Positions 1 through 9,888 of a stretch of DNA of 64,000 nucleotides are shown here, in pieces. Origin of the DNA: Trichormus_B sp936914905 (GTDB taxonomy: Bacteria; Cyanobacteriota; Cyanobacteriia; Cyanobacteriales; Nostocaceae); the NCBI RefSeq assembly GCF_039871975.1, contig NZ_JBDPLL010000001.1; one strand, written 5' to 3'. Within the stretch, counting starts at the first letter, position 1; every line of letters starts with the position of its first letter. The notes under the pieces are model-generated. The model ran no database searches. It was not told the DNA's origin and saw nothing but the letters and a program-made list of their open reading frames with translations. The position numbers were made by a program, and so were the translations under genes.

Positions 1-337
1 GCTTTGTTAGAGGCATATAATACTTCTGAGGAGAGGACGATCACTCTCACTTCACTAATTGCTGTTTGCTAATATTGGTTATAGGCTACTAGTCCCAGTT
101 CGATCACCCAACTGTTCTAAAGTAGAAGCATTAGCATTATTTTCCATGATCGATGGTGTTTTCCTGTTGATGATGCAAAAATTAATTTAATTCAGTAAAA
201 ATATACTTTATCACTACTGAAAATATTCACATAACATGGATTCTGTAGACTATCCTGTTGCCTATAGTTGCTATGTTTAGGATGGTACTGTTAAAGTATG
301 CAAACAATTTTGGCATTATTCCCAAACATCAATATTT
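1..337. other. gene-free left edge
   Basis: No open frame with a recognisable product was found on either strand, and no RNA gene or repeat stands out. The stretch is AT-rich and leads into the degraded sensor-kinase gene that starts near 338. Confidence 0.4.
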
Positions 338-1613
338 ATTTTAGCGTATAATTACTATATACCCCATGGACATTACTATCTCTGGTAAACGCCCTTAGTC
401 AGATTGCATTTAATTAGTGATGCCCTGCGATCGCCTATTTTTCTATTCCCGCAATGCTGATTTATTTTGTTAGTAAGCGCAATGGCATTCCCTTCTCCAA
501 GGTCTTTGTGTTATGTGGTGCATTTATTATCCTGTGTGGTACAGGGTATCTCCTTGATATTTGGACACTTTGGCATCCAGACTACTGGATTTCAGGCATT
601 GAATGCGCTTTAACTGCGATTGTTTCTTGCTATACAGCTTTACAACTAATAGAACTCCTACCAAAATCTTTGGCATTGCAAACCCCTGATCAGCTATAAA
701 AAATCAACCGCGAATTAGAACAGCAAGTAGCCGAACGGCAGCGCACCAAAGAACCCTAAGAATGATTGTAGCCGGCACAGCTTCTTTGACTGGTGACAAC
801 TTTTTTCCAGCTTTGGTGCAGAATTTAGCAAAGGCCTTAGATGTGAGTTATGTCGTTTTCTCTGAGAGAGTTGATAATTCTCTCCAAAGCTTGCGAACCC
901 TTACTCTCTGGTTTATTGATAATTTAGCAGACAACATTGAATATGATTTCGTAGGTACTCCTTGTAAAGTCGTGGTTGAAGACAAATTGCTGTGTTCTTA
1001 TCCAGATAATTTACAGGAATTATTTCCAACTGTCACATTACTACAACACATCAATGCCGAGAGTTATATAGGTGTCCCCTTACTAGATCTTAATCAACAG
1101 GTTATTGACAATCTCTGCATTATTAATGTCAAATCCTTTCATACCGATGAACGCACCAAAGTACTCTTGAGTGTCTTCACAGCACGAGCTTCTGCTGAAC
1201 TACAACGGAAATGGGTAAAGGAAGAAAAACGCCATGCTTACCAGGATTTAGAATTCCGAGTTTAAGAACGAACCGCAGCACTTGTAACAGCTAATAACGC
1301 CGTAGAAAGTGGAATTAGGGAACGGATCACAGCGGAAGCAACAATGAGGGTGATGGCACAACGGGAAAAAGCAATTAACGGCGTGATTCTGCGAATGCGT
1401 CAAACCCTAAATCTAGACTCTATTTTTAATGTCACCATCACAGAATTAAGGCAAGCAGTTAAATGCGATCGCCTCTTAAATATACCGCTTCAAGTTCAAA
1501 CCAGATTGAACTGGGGAATTAGTTTCCGAGTTTGTTAGTGATAATTGGAATATTTTGTTACCGGCACGGGCAAATGATCCCACACTTACGCAAATAGCTG
1601 TTGATCAACCTAA
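338..1613 (+). pseudogene. ethylene-receptor-like sensor kinase, degraded and IS-truncated
   Basis: Remnant of a multidomain sensor. Reading through stops and shifts gives an N-terminal three-helix membrane region resembling the ethylene-binding domain of plant ETR1 and cyanobacterial Etr1 proteins: IPHGHYYLW, then ISDAL, then a frame change into IAYFSIPAMLIYF, then GAFIILCGTGYLLDIW. Next come a short linker (QQVAERQ), a GAF domain (762-1265) and a second GAF start (NGVILRMRQTLNLDS). Stops lie near 391, 697, 755 and 1263, with at least two frame changes. In ETR1 the copper ligands are Cys and His in LCGATHL; here Cys is kept but the His position is Tyr. The kinase part is absent because an ISAzo13-type element begins at 1614 inside the second GAF. 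Family assignment rests on the membrane motif; the gene cannot be functional as written. Confidence 0.7.
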
Positions 1614-1932
1614 GGATAGTGGATGAAATAACCTGTAACTGTGGTTCAGGGGTGTAATTCCATTGGGGCAAGAATTCATCAAAAACAATCTTCAGATTTA
1701 ATTTGAAGTCAACAGCCACTTTTCGGCCTGTTTGATAGGTGTTATAGAGAATAGTCATCAAGAGTTTGAGTCCAGTTTAGGTGGTTGCCGTTGCCATGAG
1801 GTCTTTTACAGTCTGGACACTCTTAAAAATCAGCCCCTGACACAGGGGAAAAATATGAGGAAAGAAACGATGCCCAATGGGATTGTACTTGGAGGTGTAG
1901 GGGGGATAATGAGGGATGGGAATTTCCATGGC
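1614..1932 (-). mobile_element. ISAzo13-family element, copy 1 (3' part, runs into gap)
   Basis: The first ~320 bases match the two other copies at 11054 and 20591, including the terminal GGATAGTGGAT. On the minus strand it encodes the end of an ISAzo13-type DDE transposase (TILYNTYQTGRKVAVDF, FDEFLPQWNY). It entered the second GAF domain of the sensor-kinase gene. The element continues into the N run, and the sequence after the gap no longer matches, so the right end is missing from the assembly. Confidence 0.65.
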
Positions 1933-2032
1933 NNNNNNNNNNNNNNNNNNNNNNNNNNNNNNNNNNNNNNNNNNNNNNNNNNNNNNNNNNNNNNNNNNNN
2001 NNNNNNNNNNNNNNNNNNNNNNNNNNNNNNNN
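1933..2032. other. assembly gap (100 N)
   Basis: Exactly 100 N, the usual placeholder for a gap of unknown size. It lies inside an ISAzo13-type repeat, as does the second N run at 20945-21044, so both are probably repeat-induced. The frame that follows (to about 2130) is a 30-codon tail I do not recognise. Confidence 0.95.
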
Positions 2033-2195
2033 AAAGAGAACAGTTAATTACTGAAGTTAAACATGATCAAGGTAAACTCAAAAAAATTATGCAAATTAAG
2101 CCTAATACTATGAAGTTATCTTCTTATTGACAAGAAGATCTGTAAGTTTGATTAACAAAGCACAGAGCCACAGAAAAAACAGAGGAAGTAATATT

Positions 2196-2460
2196 ATGAC
2201 AATTTCAACTGTTAAAGGTTCTCGCTTATCTCCCCAGTAAAGACATCTTTGGTTACAGCAAAAAAACGATGCCGATTATGCGTCCAAAACTACACTTCTA
2301 ATAACGGGAAATCTTCATATTGAAGTATGACAGGAAGCTTAACAATAAATCGTTAATTGCCACAGAATTTTGCGTACAATTTTCCATAAGGTACCTGGTG
2401 TAAAAACTCCTGTAGACGTAATTCAAGTTAATAATGGTTTTCCTGTAAGGATATTTATTT
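2196..2460 (+). pseudogene. NRPS condensation-domain remnant
   Basis: From an ATG at 2196 one frame reads like the start of a nonribosomal peptide synthetase condensation domain. RLSPQ-stop-RHLWLQQ matches the LSPxQxxLW opening motif, TTLLITGNLHIEV matches the first strand and helix, and CHRILRTIFHKVPGVKTPV matches the HExLRTxF region. At least four in-frame stops occur (2238, 2328, 2340 and 2346 area), and nothing recognisable as the rest of the domain follows 2470. This is a 5' fragment of a dead peptide synthetase. Beside exbB and tonB remnants it may once have belonged to a siderophore locus (inference). Confidence 0.6.
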
Positions 2461-2569
2461 CAATAAAGAGGAACGGATAACGAACCAATCAGCCTTCATT
2501 TTTTCACCTTTGATTTAGCCAAGTAGACGAAAAAGGGAGAGACAACCAAACCAGTGCTGTCATGACACC

Positions 2570-2819
2570 TACAGGTAATTCCTAGGGTTTGAGGAGGACA
2601 CCAGCAGAAATATCTGGATTCTTTCGAAGTGTATCAATATTATTCTGAATTATTCTGACGATAGAGATTCAACACATTTCTAAATACCAGTTGCTGACGG
2701 GTACTCATTGTTACCCAAGACTTAATACGTTCAACAATTAACCATACCGCCAATACAGAAGACAGTAGCAGTGGTCACATCACCACACTACCTGCTGTAA
2801 ACTGATTTTTGATATCCAT
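2570..2819 (-). pseudogene. exbB: ExbB/TolQ-type proton-channel remnant
   Basis: On the minus strand an ATG at 2819 opens MDIKNQFTAGSVVM, then an in-frame TGA where the family has Trp, then PLLLSSVLAVWLIVERIK and SWVTMSTRQQLVF. This is the first membrane helix and following loop of MotA/TolQ/ExbB proteins (family pattern AGGxVMWPLL...IIERxxFW). A further stop and a frame change follow (NPDISAGVLLKP), and the other two helices are gone. ExbB proteins energise TonB at the inner membrane. The tonB pseudogene starts 280 bases away on the other strand, which supports the call. Non-functional. Confidence 0.5.
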
Positions 2820-3098
2820 GTCCGATTTTGAAGCCCTTGGTAGTAGATTTCCTAACTAGTTCAGCAACTATAGCTGCTATAAGTTCTCAATTCAAATTAG
2901 AGCAAATGAGAAGATCTATCAATCTTTTATTACATCTTTGGAAATGGATACAGTCTATCCTGTGGTCAGAATCGCTGTAATTACTTGCTGGTAAGAGATT
3001 ATGGCTAACATTCACAAATACAAAAGCTCAAATTGATTAATTGAGATTTGCAGATAATTTCTGTTAATCTGCGTACTGAGAATAGATAGTAATAAATT

Positions 3099-4509
3099 AT
3101 GAGTTTTTCCAGTACAGCCCTAGAGTAGCAAGAACAAGAATTAAAGACACTGACAACCTTTTTAATCTATAGTTTGATTGGCTCGTTGACTCTAGATATT
3201 GGGTTACTGGCTTCTGGTATTGGCAATCTAGTCACGAAAGTGCCGCAAGAAGAGCCAGTAGAAATCACTTTTGTAGAGATTCCACCGGAAGAAATAAAAC
3301 CTATAGAATAACCAGAAGCAGACATAAAACCTGAAGTTGTTGATAATTTACAGATTTTCACCAGTACAAATAATAATTCTGATTCCTCTCCGAGCGTAGT
3401 TTTGCCGCAACCACAAAAAAACACAGTAGCTTAGTCTTAACCTGCTGTGATTCCGGCTCCAAAAACAGAACCTCTCAAACCTTTACCTTTAATTACAAAG
3501 GAAAGTGTCTCACCAAAAAAAGTAGATACTCAGCCTCAAGACGTTTCTTCGTCAAAAGATACTGCTATTAAACCCTTATCTACTGAAACAACTGCTGTTC
3601 AACCATCTTCACAATCCAGTTCTAATCTCAGTCAGTTGTTGGCAGGAATTTGGGAGAGCAAATCAAGAAGTTTCTCAACCGTCTCAAGCTTCTTCCGGTA
3701 GTGGTGGAAATTCGGTAGCATTATCTAAGTAATCAGGACTTCCTGATAATGGTGGTAGTGGTAGTGGTTCACAAGTTGCAACTGCACCTACATCTCCCAA
3801 AGTAAGTACTAACTCTGGTAGTCGCAATGGACGTGCTGCTTGTCGGGAGTGCAATACAAATTATCCAGATTAGGCGAAGAGAAGAGGTGTAGAGAGCAGG
3901 GTTGAAGTGGCTGTTGATACGGATGATAATGGTAATGTTACTAACGTCCGGTTGTTGATATCCAGTGGTAACGAGAAATTGGATGCAGAACATTTAGAAC
4001 GAGCGCAAAAATGGAAACTCAAACCAAGTTTAGGGGGTAGACAAGGTGTCAGTGTTGGGACTGAATATGCGATCGCTGGTTCTCAACGATATCGCCAAAT
4101 ACAAGAACGCAAGAAACAAAGAGAATCAGAAGAAAGAAACGCTGAATCTACTAACGCTGAAACCCCAAGAGGCAACAGAAGATTGGTAACATCCGTTAGT
4201 AAAAATATTCCCAAAGAATCAACTACAGCAACTAGAAGAATTCGTCGTCTTAGAAATGTAGTAGCATCAACGGAATCTGCTTCTACTCCATCAACAAATA
4301 GAGCATAGCATTTACGAGAAGCTCTCAGAAGAATAAGAACAGATCAAACAGCAACTAATACTGCTTCATCTTCAGGAGAGACAAGGAAAAGAAGACGAAG
4401 ACGGGAAATCACTCCAGCTTCCTCAGCCAGTACCAACAATGAAAGTACTCCTAAATCTACCAGACGGCGGTGACCTTTGGAACAACCTGCTTCTTCCGAG
4501 CAAAATTAA
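3099..4509 (+). pseudogene. tonB: TonB-family energy transducer, multiply disrupted
   Basis: ATG at 3099. The order is a short cytoplasmic start, a single membrane helix (TTFLIYSLIGSLTLDIGLLA), a Pro/Lys/Glu-rich periplasmic spacer (EEPVEITFVEIPPEEIKP), and a TonB C-terminal domain (VAVDTDDNGNVTNVRLLISS, then LDAEHLERAQKWKLKP). A basic Ser/Arg-rich tail ends at 4509. Stops fall near 3126, 3309 and 3432. The frame changes between about 3700 and 3900, then further stops follow at 3873, 4306 and 4471. TonB spans the periplasm and energises outer-membrane receptors for iron chelates or B12. Only the C-terminal domain remains a long open frame (3907-4308). The domain order is clear, and loss of function is certain as sequenced. 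Confidence 0.75.
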
Positions 4510-4681
4510 TAACCATCTCCATCAAGTAATTAATTCATAATTTGATACAGGTTTTATTTTAGTTTGGTGGGACATGGAGAAGGGGAAAAGGACTCAGGTT
4601 TACCGTTTAATACTTCCCCCTTCCCTAAACCAATTGACAACTTCCAGACTCACAAAGCGAGTAATGTTCAAAGTTTCAAAT

Positions 4682-5644
4682 TTAAACCAACGTCAGATCA
4701 GGATACTCAGCAAATAGATCATCAGAAGTCAAAGTATCTCCTTCTGCTTGGGGAGTCCACAAAACTTCAATTGCTAAAACTTGCTCACCGGGAAGACTAC
4801 CAATTTGTCGCAAAGCTTGACGCAATTCGTCACTGCTATTAATTTTTCCAATTGCAAATTTACCCAAAGTTGCAGCTAGTAAGGTGACAACAATATATTC
4901 TCCAGGCCCTTCACTAATAAGACGGGTAGGGTTATCTACATCACCTGCTAATTCTTTAGCCAGAACAGATTTTAGCTGGTTGTTAACGTTCGATAGGGTT
5001 TCTTCGCTAAATTTGCTGCGTTCAGCTAATGACAAGTGGTTAAATTGAGATTCTGCTGAGTTTAATTTTGCCTGTTGTGTACTACCACCTGCATATACCC
5101 AATATTCAGGATGACGCAATAAAGCTAAACTCACTTGTTGTAAAATTTCTGCTTTACCTTCTGGAGAGTTGGTATCAGCTTTTTCAGCTATTTGGTTTAG
5201 TTCGGTTTGTAACTCTCTCGCTTGTGCTAACAAACCAACTTGTAAGCTAGTAACAGAAACTTCGGGGTTACTACCATAACCTACATCTTCAGTTTGTTCA
5301 CTGGTAACACGACGAAAAGATTGGACTAAAAAGTTAGCGATCACTAAGAAGATTAAAATCGTAAACACACCACCAAAGCCACCCCCAATACCCCAAACAG
5401 GAATCAAGAACGGAAAACCAAAACCGCCACCACCAGGATAATAACCCCCACCACTAGGAGGTCCGTAGGTGCGTGGTGTGTAAGTGCGGCTAGATGGCAT
5501 TCTAAAAGAACTGCCACCAATTCGTCCACCTGTACGCGCTGCTAAAGCACCATCAGGATTACCCAAAGCCAGGGCTAACACCAGACTGAGGACAATAGAG
5601 ATTTTTAACAGCGCTTTGAGTGTATATTGTATCCTTTTATACAT
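4682..5644 (-). CDS. DUF1517 family membrane protein
   Basis: 320 residues, intact. An N-terminal signal or anchor helix (residues about 10-35, ending GALAA) is followed by a Gly/Ser/Pro/Tyr-rich segment (PPSGGGYYPGGGGFGFPF), a second hydrophobic helix (FTILIFLVIANFLVQSF, about 95-115) and a soluble C-terminal domain of about 190 residues (LQVGLLAQARELQTELNQIA). This architecture is that of DUF1517 proteins, shared by cyanobacteria and chloroplasts and of unknown function. They are probably inserted in the thylakoid or plasma membrane. The gene is monocistronic and converges on the decayed tonB gene. The short frame on the opposite strand at 4564-4842 overlaps it and looks spurious. Confidence 0.85.
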   Translation of the reverse strand: MYKRIQYTLKALLKISIVLSLVLALALGNPDGALAARTGGRIGGSSFRMPSSRTYTPRTYGPPSGGGYYPGGGGFGFPFLIPVWGIGGGFGGVFTILIFLVIANFLVQSFRRVTSEQTEDVGYGSNPEVSVTSLQVGLLAQARELQTELNQIAEKADTNSPEGKAEILQQVSLALLRHPEYWVYAGGSTQQAKLNSAESQFNHLSLAERSKFSEETLSNVNNQLKSVLAKELAGDVDNPTRLISEGPGEYIVVTLLAATLGKFAIGKINSSDELRQALRQIGSLPGEQVLAIEVLWTPQAEGDTLTSDDLFAEYPDLTLV

Positions 5645-6641
5645 AACCTCTCACAGAAAAACACTATTTTTAAGTTTTCTCCCCCACTGCTAGGAGTTTA
5701 ACAACGTAGGAGACACCACCAACTACAAGCAAATACATTTGAGATTCTTATACCCATTGGAACAAAGAAAGAGACAGATGAAAAGATGAAAAAGTCACAT
5801 AGCAACAGTTTCACCATTCAAAGTCCAAAATTATATATCCAAAATGGTATTAGCTATATATTCAATCTACCGTGTCTTATCTTGGGTTGGTAGTGAACAG
5901 AGGGGGGATTTCTTGCGTTGATAACCGTACCGCAAAACATCTTTGCAAGTGCAGAGCAAGTGCAGAACTTTGGAATCAGTTAATTACTTAATAATAACTC
6001 AGTATCACTACGCAACAAGGTTACACTATAATTTTGACCTGTGATTACGCAAATCATCACAACAACATTTTTTCTTACCGTGATTATTTTTTTCCGGATT
6101 AGGAAAGAAACCCTAGCAAAGTTGGGCAGGGGGTTAAAGTTATTATGGCAGTGATTAATATAATTAGTAATACTATTATTTATATCTTAAGTAATACAGA
6201 ATTCAAAAATGTAACAAATGAGCTAATAGTCATCATCAATTAGTTATAAATATCCTTAATTTAGGTATCAAATTGCAGATTTATTTTGGCATTTTGGCAT
6301 GAATGTTTATGACTTTAAAGCTATAGTATTGGAGGAAATAAATTTATTAATGACATCAGCATTATCCTCATGAATTGCTGGATAACACTCCGATAATATC
6401 AGATAATGGAAAAATTCATATTTCTTCCTTCATTTCTAATGTGATGTATTAGCCTCATTTAAATTCACATTCAGGCTGAAGTGAATTTCTTGTGTACATC
6501 CAAATCATTCCAACTTTATAAACATCTGACTACATTTTATCACAGCCTATCTGTTTAAGATTACAAAATATCCGATTTCAAATCTCACAAAAAGTATTAA
6601 CAATCAATTGGAGAATTTGAAGTTTATTTAGAACCTGAATT
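5645..6641. other. 1-kb intergenic region
   Basis: It separates the divergent DUF1517 and glycosyltransferase genes and should carry both promoters. It is AT-rich, with no open frame, RNA gene or named repeat that I could recognise. Confidence 0.4.
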
Positions 6642-7877
6642 ATGGAACATATTTCACAAATAGGGACACATATTAGGGAGAAAACTGCTTATCCAGATAT
6701 CCTTGTTATCTCCCGCATATTTCAGCCACAAGAAGCTGTCATTGGAGAATATATCTATAATCGCTGTTTACAAGACCCAGAAAGAGTAATCGTCCTAGCC
6801 GCTAGTTGTTTAGGAGATAAAATATTTGATAAATCTCAAAATTTTCCTGTTTATCGTTGGCCTAACTTTAGTTTCTTCACTAGTACATTATTGACTAGAT
6901 TAGTGAAGCCCATATTCAATATGGTTGGCTCGGTATTACTAGCCATAAAACTTTATTTTCGTTATCATTACCGCTACATTGAATGGTGTCACGGTTACGA
7001 TTTCCCCGCCTTACTCCTACTAAGTTATATCTTACCAATTCGCTTTTTTATCTACCTCCATGGTAATGATTTAGTGAGTAATTTACGTAATCCCTTGTGG
7101 CGATCGCTATTTAAACTTACCCTCAAACGAGCCGAAGGAATTGTTTGCAACAGTTCCTATATTCGAGATACTTTAAGAAAAAACTTTCGCCTAGATACTC
7201 CTACTCATGTAATTAACCCAGTAGTAAGACCAGAAAAATTTGGTACTCCTACCAGTCCCAGTCATCTCGATGATTTACGTATCCGGTTACGTCAAGCCTA
7301 TAATATTTCTGAAACAGCTATTCTGATTCTTTCTGTTGGTAGATTAGTTCAACATAAAAGCTTTGACCGCATCATAGATAACATCCCTTTACTATTAACT
7401 ATAGGCATAGATGTCCATTACATAATTTGTGGGACCGGACCTTGTGAACAACAACTAAAATCCCAAGCCCAATCCTTGCGGGTAGACAAACGAGTACACT
7501 TTGCCGGCCATGTACCAGAACGAGAATTAGCCAGTTATTATGTAGCCTGTGACATTTTCGCCATGCTAACTTTGTGGGAAGACAAAGATAAAAGTATAGA
7601 TAACTTTGGCATGGTTTACTTAGAAGCAGAATACTTTGGTAAGCCCATAATTGCCTCTCGTTTAGGGAGTATTTTAGATGCAGTTCACCATGAAGAAAAT
7701 GGCCTATTGGTAAATCCCAATTCTGGCTATGCAGTTTTGCAAGCTTTTAAACGGTTATGTAAAGATAAACAACTACGAGAAAAACTCGGTCGTCAAGGAC
7801 AAGAATTTGCCAACCGGAAAACATATCACCGTTGGCTATATAATCCAGAGTCTCGTTATTCTTGTTTATTGAATTAG
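6642..7877 (+). CDS. GT4-type glycosyltransferase
   Basis: 411 residues. The C-terminal GT-B nucleotide-sugar domain is clear: SVGRLVQHKSFDRII (about 230), IICGTGPCEQQL, VHFAGHVPERELASYYVACD, then DNFGMVYLEAEYFGKPIIAS, which has the E-x7-E spacing of retaining GT4 enzymes. The N-terminal half has a DILVISRIFQPQEAVIGEY opening and a likely amphipathic membrane-contact helix (LLLSYILPIRFFIYLHGNDL). It probably transfers a sugar to an exopolysaccharide, lipopolysaccharide or envelope glycolipid precursor at the inner membrane. Donor and acceptor cannot be told from sequence. The last ~15 residues (YNPESRYSCLLN) look unlike the family, so the end may be altered. It stands alone, with IS debris downstream. 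Confidence 0.8.
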   Translation: MEHISQIGTHIREKTAYPDILVISRIFQPQEAVIGEYIYNRCLQDPERVIVLAASCLGDKIFDKSQNFPVYRWPNFSFFTSTLLTRLVKPIFNMVGSVLLAIKLYFRYHYRYIEWCHGYDFPALLLLSYILPIRFFIYLHGNDLVSNLRNPLWRSLFKLTLKRAEGIVCNSSYIRDTLRKNFRLDTPTHVINPVVRPEKFGTPTSPSHLDDLRIRLRQAYNISETAILILSVGRLVQHKSFDRIIDNIPLLLTIGIDVHYIICGTGPCEQQLKSQAQSLRVDKRVHFAGHVPERELASYYVACDIFAMLTLWEDKDKSIDNFGMVYLEAEYFGKPIIASRLGSILDAVHHEENGLLVNPNSGYAVLQAFKRLCKDKQLREKLGRQGQEFANRKTYHRWLYNPESRYSCLLN

Positions 7878-7907
7878 AGCGTAGTTATCAGCTTACCATT
7901 CAAAGAG

Positions 7908-8075
7908 TAGACCTCTTGCAGAATTAATTATATGTTATAATAGGGGGTGGTCTTTTTTTAGCCAAAAGTTAGAGTTACACGGTTATTTTTGAATTAGCGA
8001 GTGCAAAGAACACCAAAAATACATAAAATCTAAACGTCTCTATCATACCACAGAAACAATTTTACAAGAGGTCTA
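7908..8075. mobile_element. 168-bp TA-flanked MITE, copy 1
   Basis: Begins TAGACCTCTTGCAGAATTAA and ends with its inverted partner (TTTTACAAGAGGTCTA). A second copy, about 90% similar by eye, lies at 53825-53993. TA flanks both ends, as expected for IS630/Tc1-mariner-type transposition. There is no coding capacity, so it must be moved in trans. Confidence 0.8.
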
Positions 8076-8241
8076 TTTTTTAGACCTATCCTTCTTGAGG
8101 ATTAGGATATAAATCTTTTCAATTATTTAGGTGTATAATTCTAGGCAGTTTTATATTGAAAAAGAAATAGAGGAATCCTCTTTGATTTTTGAAAAGACTC
8201 AGTATACCTTGGGGCTTTAATAGTTTTCGGAGATCTCCACT

Positions 8242-8945
8242 GGTGTGACAGGAATCAAAATTATCCAAGCGATAATTCCAGGAGAAAGAAACCCAAAGCT
8301 TTTACCTACCGATTGAGATCGGCGTGTTAAAAGTGCCAAAAATTTTGTCTCTTGGCTAGGTTTATGTACTGGTAGTCGTATTAGTGGTGGTAAATTTATT
8401 AATCCCTTCCCCGTATGAAATTACGGGGAAGGGATTCCACATTACGCAGAAGCATTATCCCTCGACCCTATTACTATGACCTTATTACTATGACCTTGAC
8501 CTTATTCTTGTAGTGGGAAGGGAGTAGTTCTAAAACCCCTCAAGTCGTGAGGCAGCGAGGTCTTCGGGAGGCAGTCCATTGGGCGGCGCCTACATGGGGG
8601 AAACCATGGCAGTTCCTCCATGTAGCCGCTTCGCCTTCCCGCAGGGTGCTACTGCTGAACCCGAAGGCTTAATCCTGCTGTCACTGCTTTTCGGGTTGTA
8701 GTTCTTTCCTGAATTATTTCCCAATCTCCTGCGCTTTCTATAGTCGTCAAAAAGCTCAACTTGGCGCTCCCAAGGCGATAACTGCTACTGCTCATAAATT
8801 AGCTCGTCTTTTTTATTACCTGTAGTCTACTAATAATGAGGTTTATCAATACCCTAGTGCTGATTATTACGAACAAAAGCATAAGCAGCGTATGAGTCAT
8901 AACCTCAAGAGATCCCCTTACAAACTTGGTTGAGATCTATATCGT
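8242..8945 (+). pseudogene. IS110-family transposase remnant
   Basis: Conceptual translation gives GVTGIKIIQAIIPGERNPK, a stop in TD-stop-DRRVKS, then FVSWLGLCTGSRISGGK. After an interruption at 8401-8735 it continues AFYSRQKAQLGAPKAITATA, HKLARLFYYL and YYEQKHKQRMSHNLK. These are C-terminal landmarks of IS110/IS1111 transposases (transposase_20 region; GAPKAITATAHKLAR). There are stops, an internal deletion between the RxxRC and SWLGL segments, and the large insertion. No element ends could be located. Confidence 0.7.
8401..8735. repeat. hairpin-rich insertion within IS110 remnant
   Basis: Starts with 14-base inverted arms AATCCCTTCCCCGT / ACGGGGAAGGGATT around an 8-base loop (8401-8436). 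Further GC-rich inverted segments follow: CTACATGG...CCATGTAG near 8591-8624, and ACCCGAAGG against CTTTTCGGGT. The GC content is higher than its surroundings, and there is no open frame. It splits the transposase between SGGK and the GAPK motif. It resembles an IS200/IS605-type end or a REP-like mobile cassette; the exact type is unresolved. Confidence 0.45.
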
Positions 8946-9129
8946 TCACCCTACAGCAGAAGAAGTTTCTTAGAAGAAATCCGGGCTAAACAGATAATTT
9001 TCCTTAAGTGAACCGTATTGACCTAAAGCCCTCTTTCTGCAAGGCATCTGAAAGTTTCTCAAGAAATTTTTCTTTAGCCCTTGCCAAATCTAAAACCTGC
9101 TGCTAATATACTAAAAAGTAGGACAAAAT

Positions 9130-9215
9130 GGGTCGGTGTCCGAGTGGTTAATGGAGACGGACTGTAAATCCGTTGGTTTACGCCTACGCTGGTTCAAATC
9201 CAGCCCGGCCCACCA
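9130..9215 (+). tRNA. trnY: tRNA-Tyr (GUA)
   Basis: Acceptor arms GGGTCGG and CCGGCCC pair over seven bases with one G-U pair. The anticodon loop is CTGTAAA (anticodon GTA). A long variable arm of class II type is present, the T arm carries GGTTCAAATCC, and CCA is genomically encoded at 9213-9215. tRNA-Thr follows 97 bases downstream. Confidence 0.93.
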
Positions 9216-9312
9216 CTTATTATAGAGATGTGAGTTACAATAGCTGAAGCTAAGTACCGAGTAAACTTCTCAGCTTTGTAACTTATAACTCACAAACCAA
9301 ATCCAAATTTAT

Positions 9313-9384
9313 GCCCGTGTGGCTCAGTGGTAGAGCACACCCTTGGTAAGGGTGAGGTCACGAGTTCAATCCTCGTCACGGGCT
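9313..9384 (+). tRNA. trnT: tRNA-Thr (GGU)
   Basis: 72 bases. Acceptor arms GCCCGTG / CACGGGC pair fully. The anticodon stem CACCC/GGGTG encloses TTGGTAA (anticodon GGT), and the T loop is GAGTTCAATCCTC. No CCA is encoded. It probably shares a transcript with the tRNA-Tyr just upstream. Confidence 0.95.
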
Positions 9385-9593
9385 TTGTTATGATGAAAGT
9401 GTTGCTATAACAGGCTTCTGGAGGTTCTAGGCTGATTCTAGAAATACCCTTGTACTTGCTTAAGTACTAAATTATACAAATGAGGAAGATAAAGATTTTA
9501 ATTAATAAGTTTTTATTTTGCGATCGCTCGCTTGGATATTTTGAGATTTTGCTTATACTCCATGAGGTGGTGGGTGTGTGTGGGTAGGTAAAA

Positions 9594-9870
9594 TTGAAAA
9601 CGTACTATTCGCTGTCCCGTTGCAATCAGCATTCATGTAGTAGAAATTATTCGCTGTACGATACAAGTCTCGCTGAACATTGTGAAAAAGGTCGTCAAGT
9701 AATTATTGTTGGTGCAACTGGGAAGATTAAGAAACGGTTGGAAAACTTGGGAGTTTTAAGGTTTAACCAGATAAAACCTCATTTGTTTGTAATTTTGATG
9801 ATCGCTTTACCAAGCTTTGAGATTAAAATTCAAGCAAGGTCGAAAGACATGGAGAATCCTTAAATTTAAA
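9594..9870 (+). pseudogene. possible STAS/SulP C-terminal remnant
   Basis: An 89-codon frame contains DTSLAEHCEKGRQVIIVGAT and KKRLENLGVLRF. This resembles the end of STAS domains on SulP anion transporters, where EKGxxVxxVGxxGxxxxRLExLG is common. After that the similar reading moves to another frame (NFDDRFTKL) and hits stops. The upstream transporter part is absent. The assignment is tentative; the frame could be chance coding in a region between the tRNA genes and the lipid kinase. Confidence 0.25.
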
Positions 9871-9888
9871 CTACAAAAGATACGCCCC

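Noticed and set aside
4564..4842. 92-codon plus-strand frame
   Set aside because: It overlaps the intact DUF1517 gene on the other strand, has no ribosome site and reads as low-complexity sequence antisense to it.
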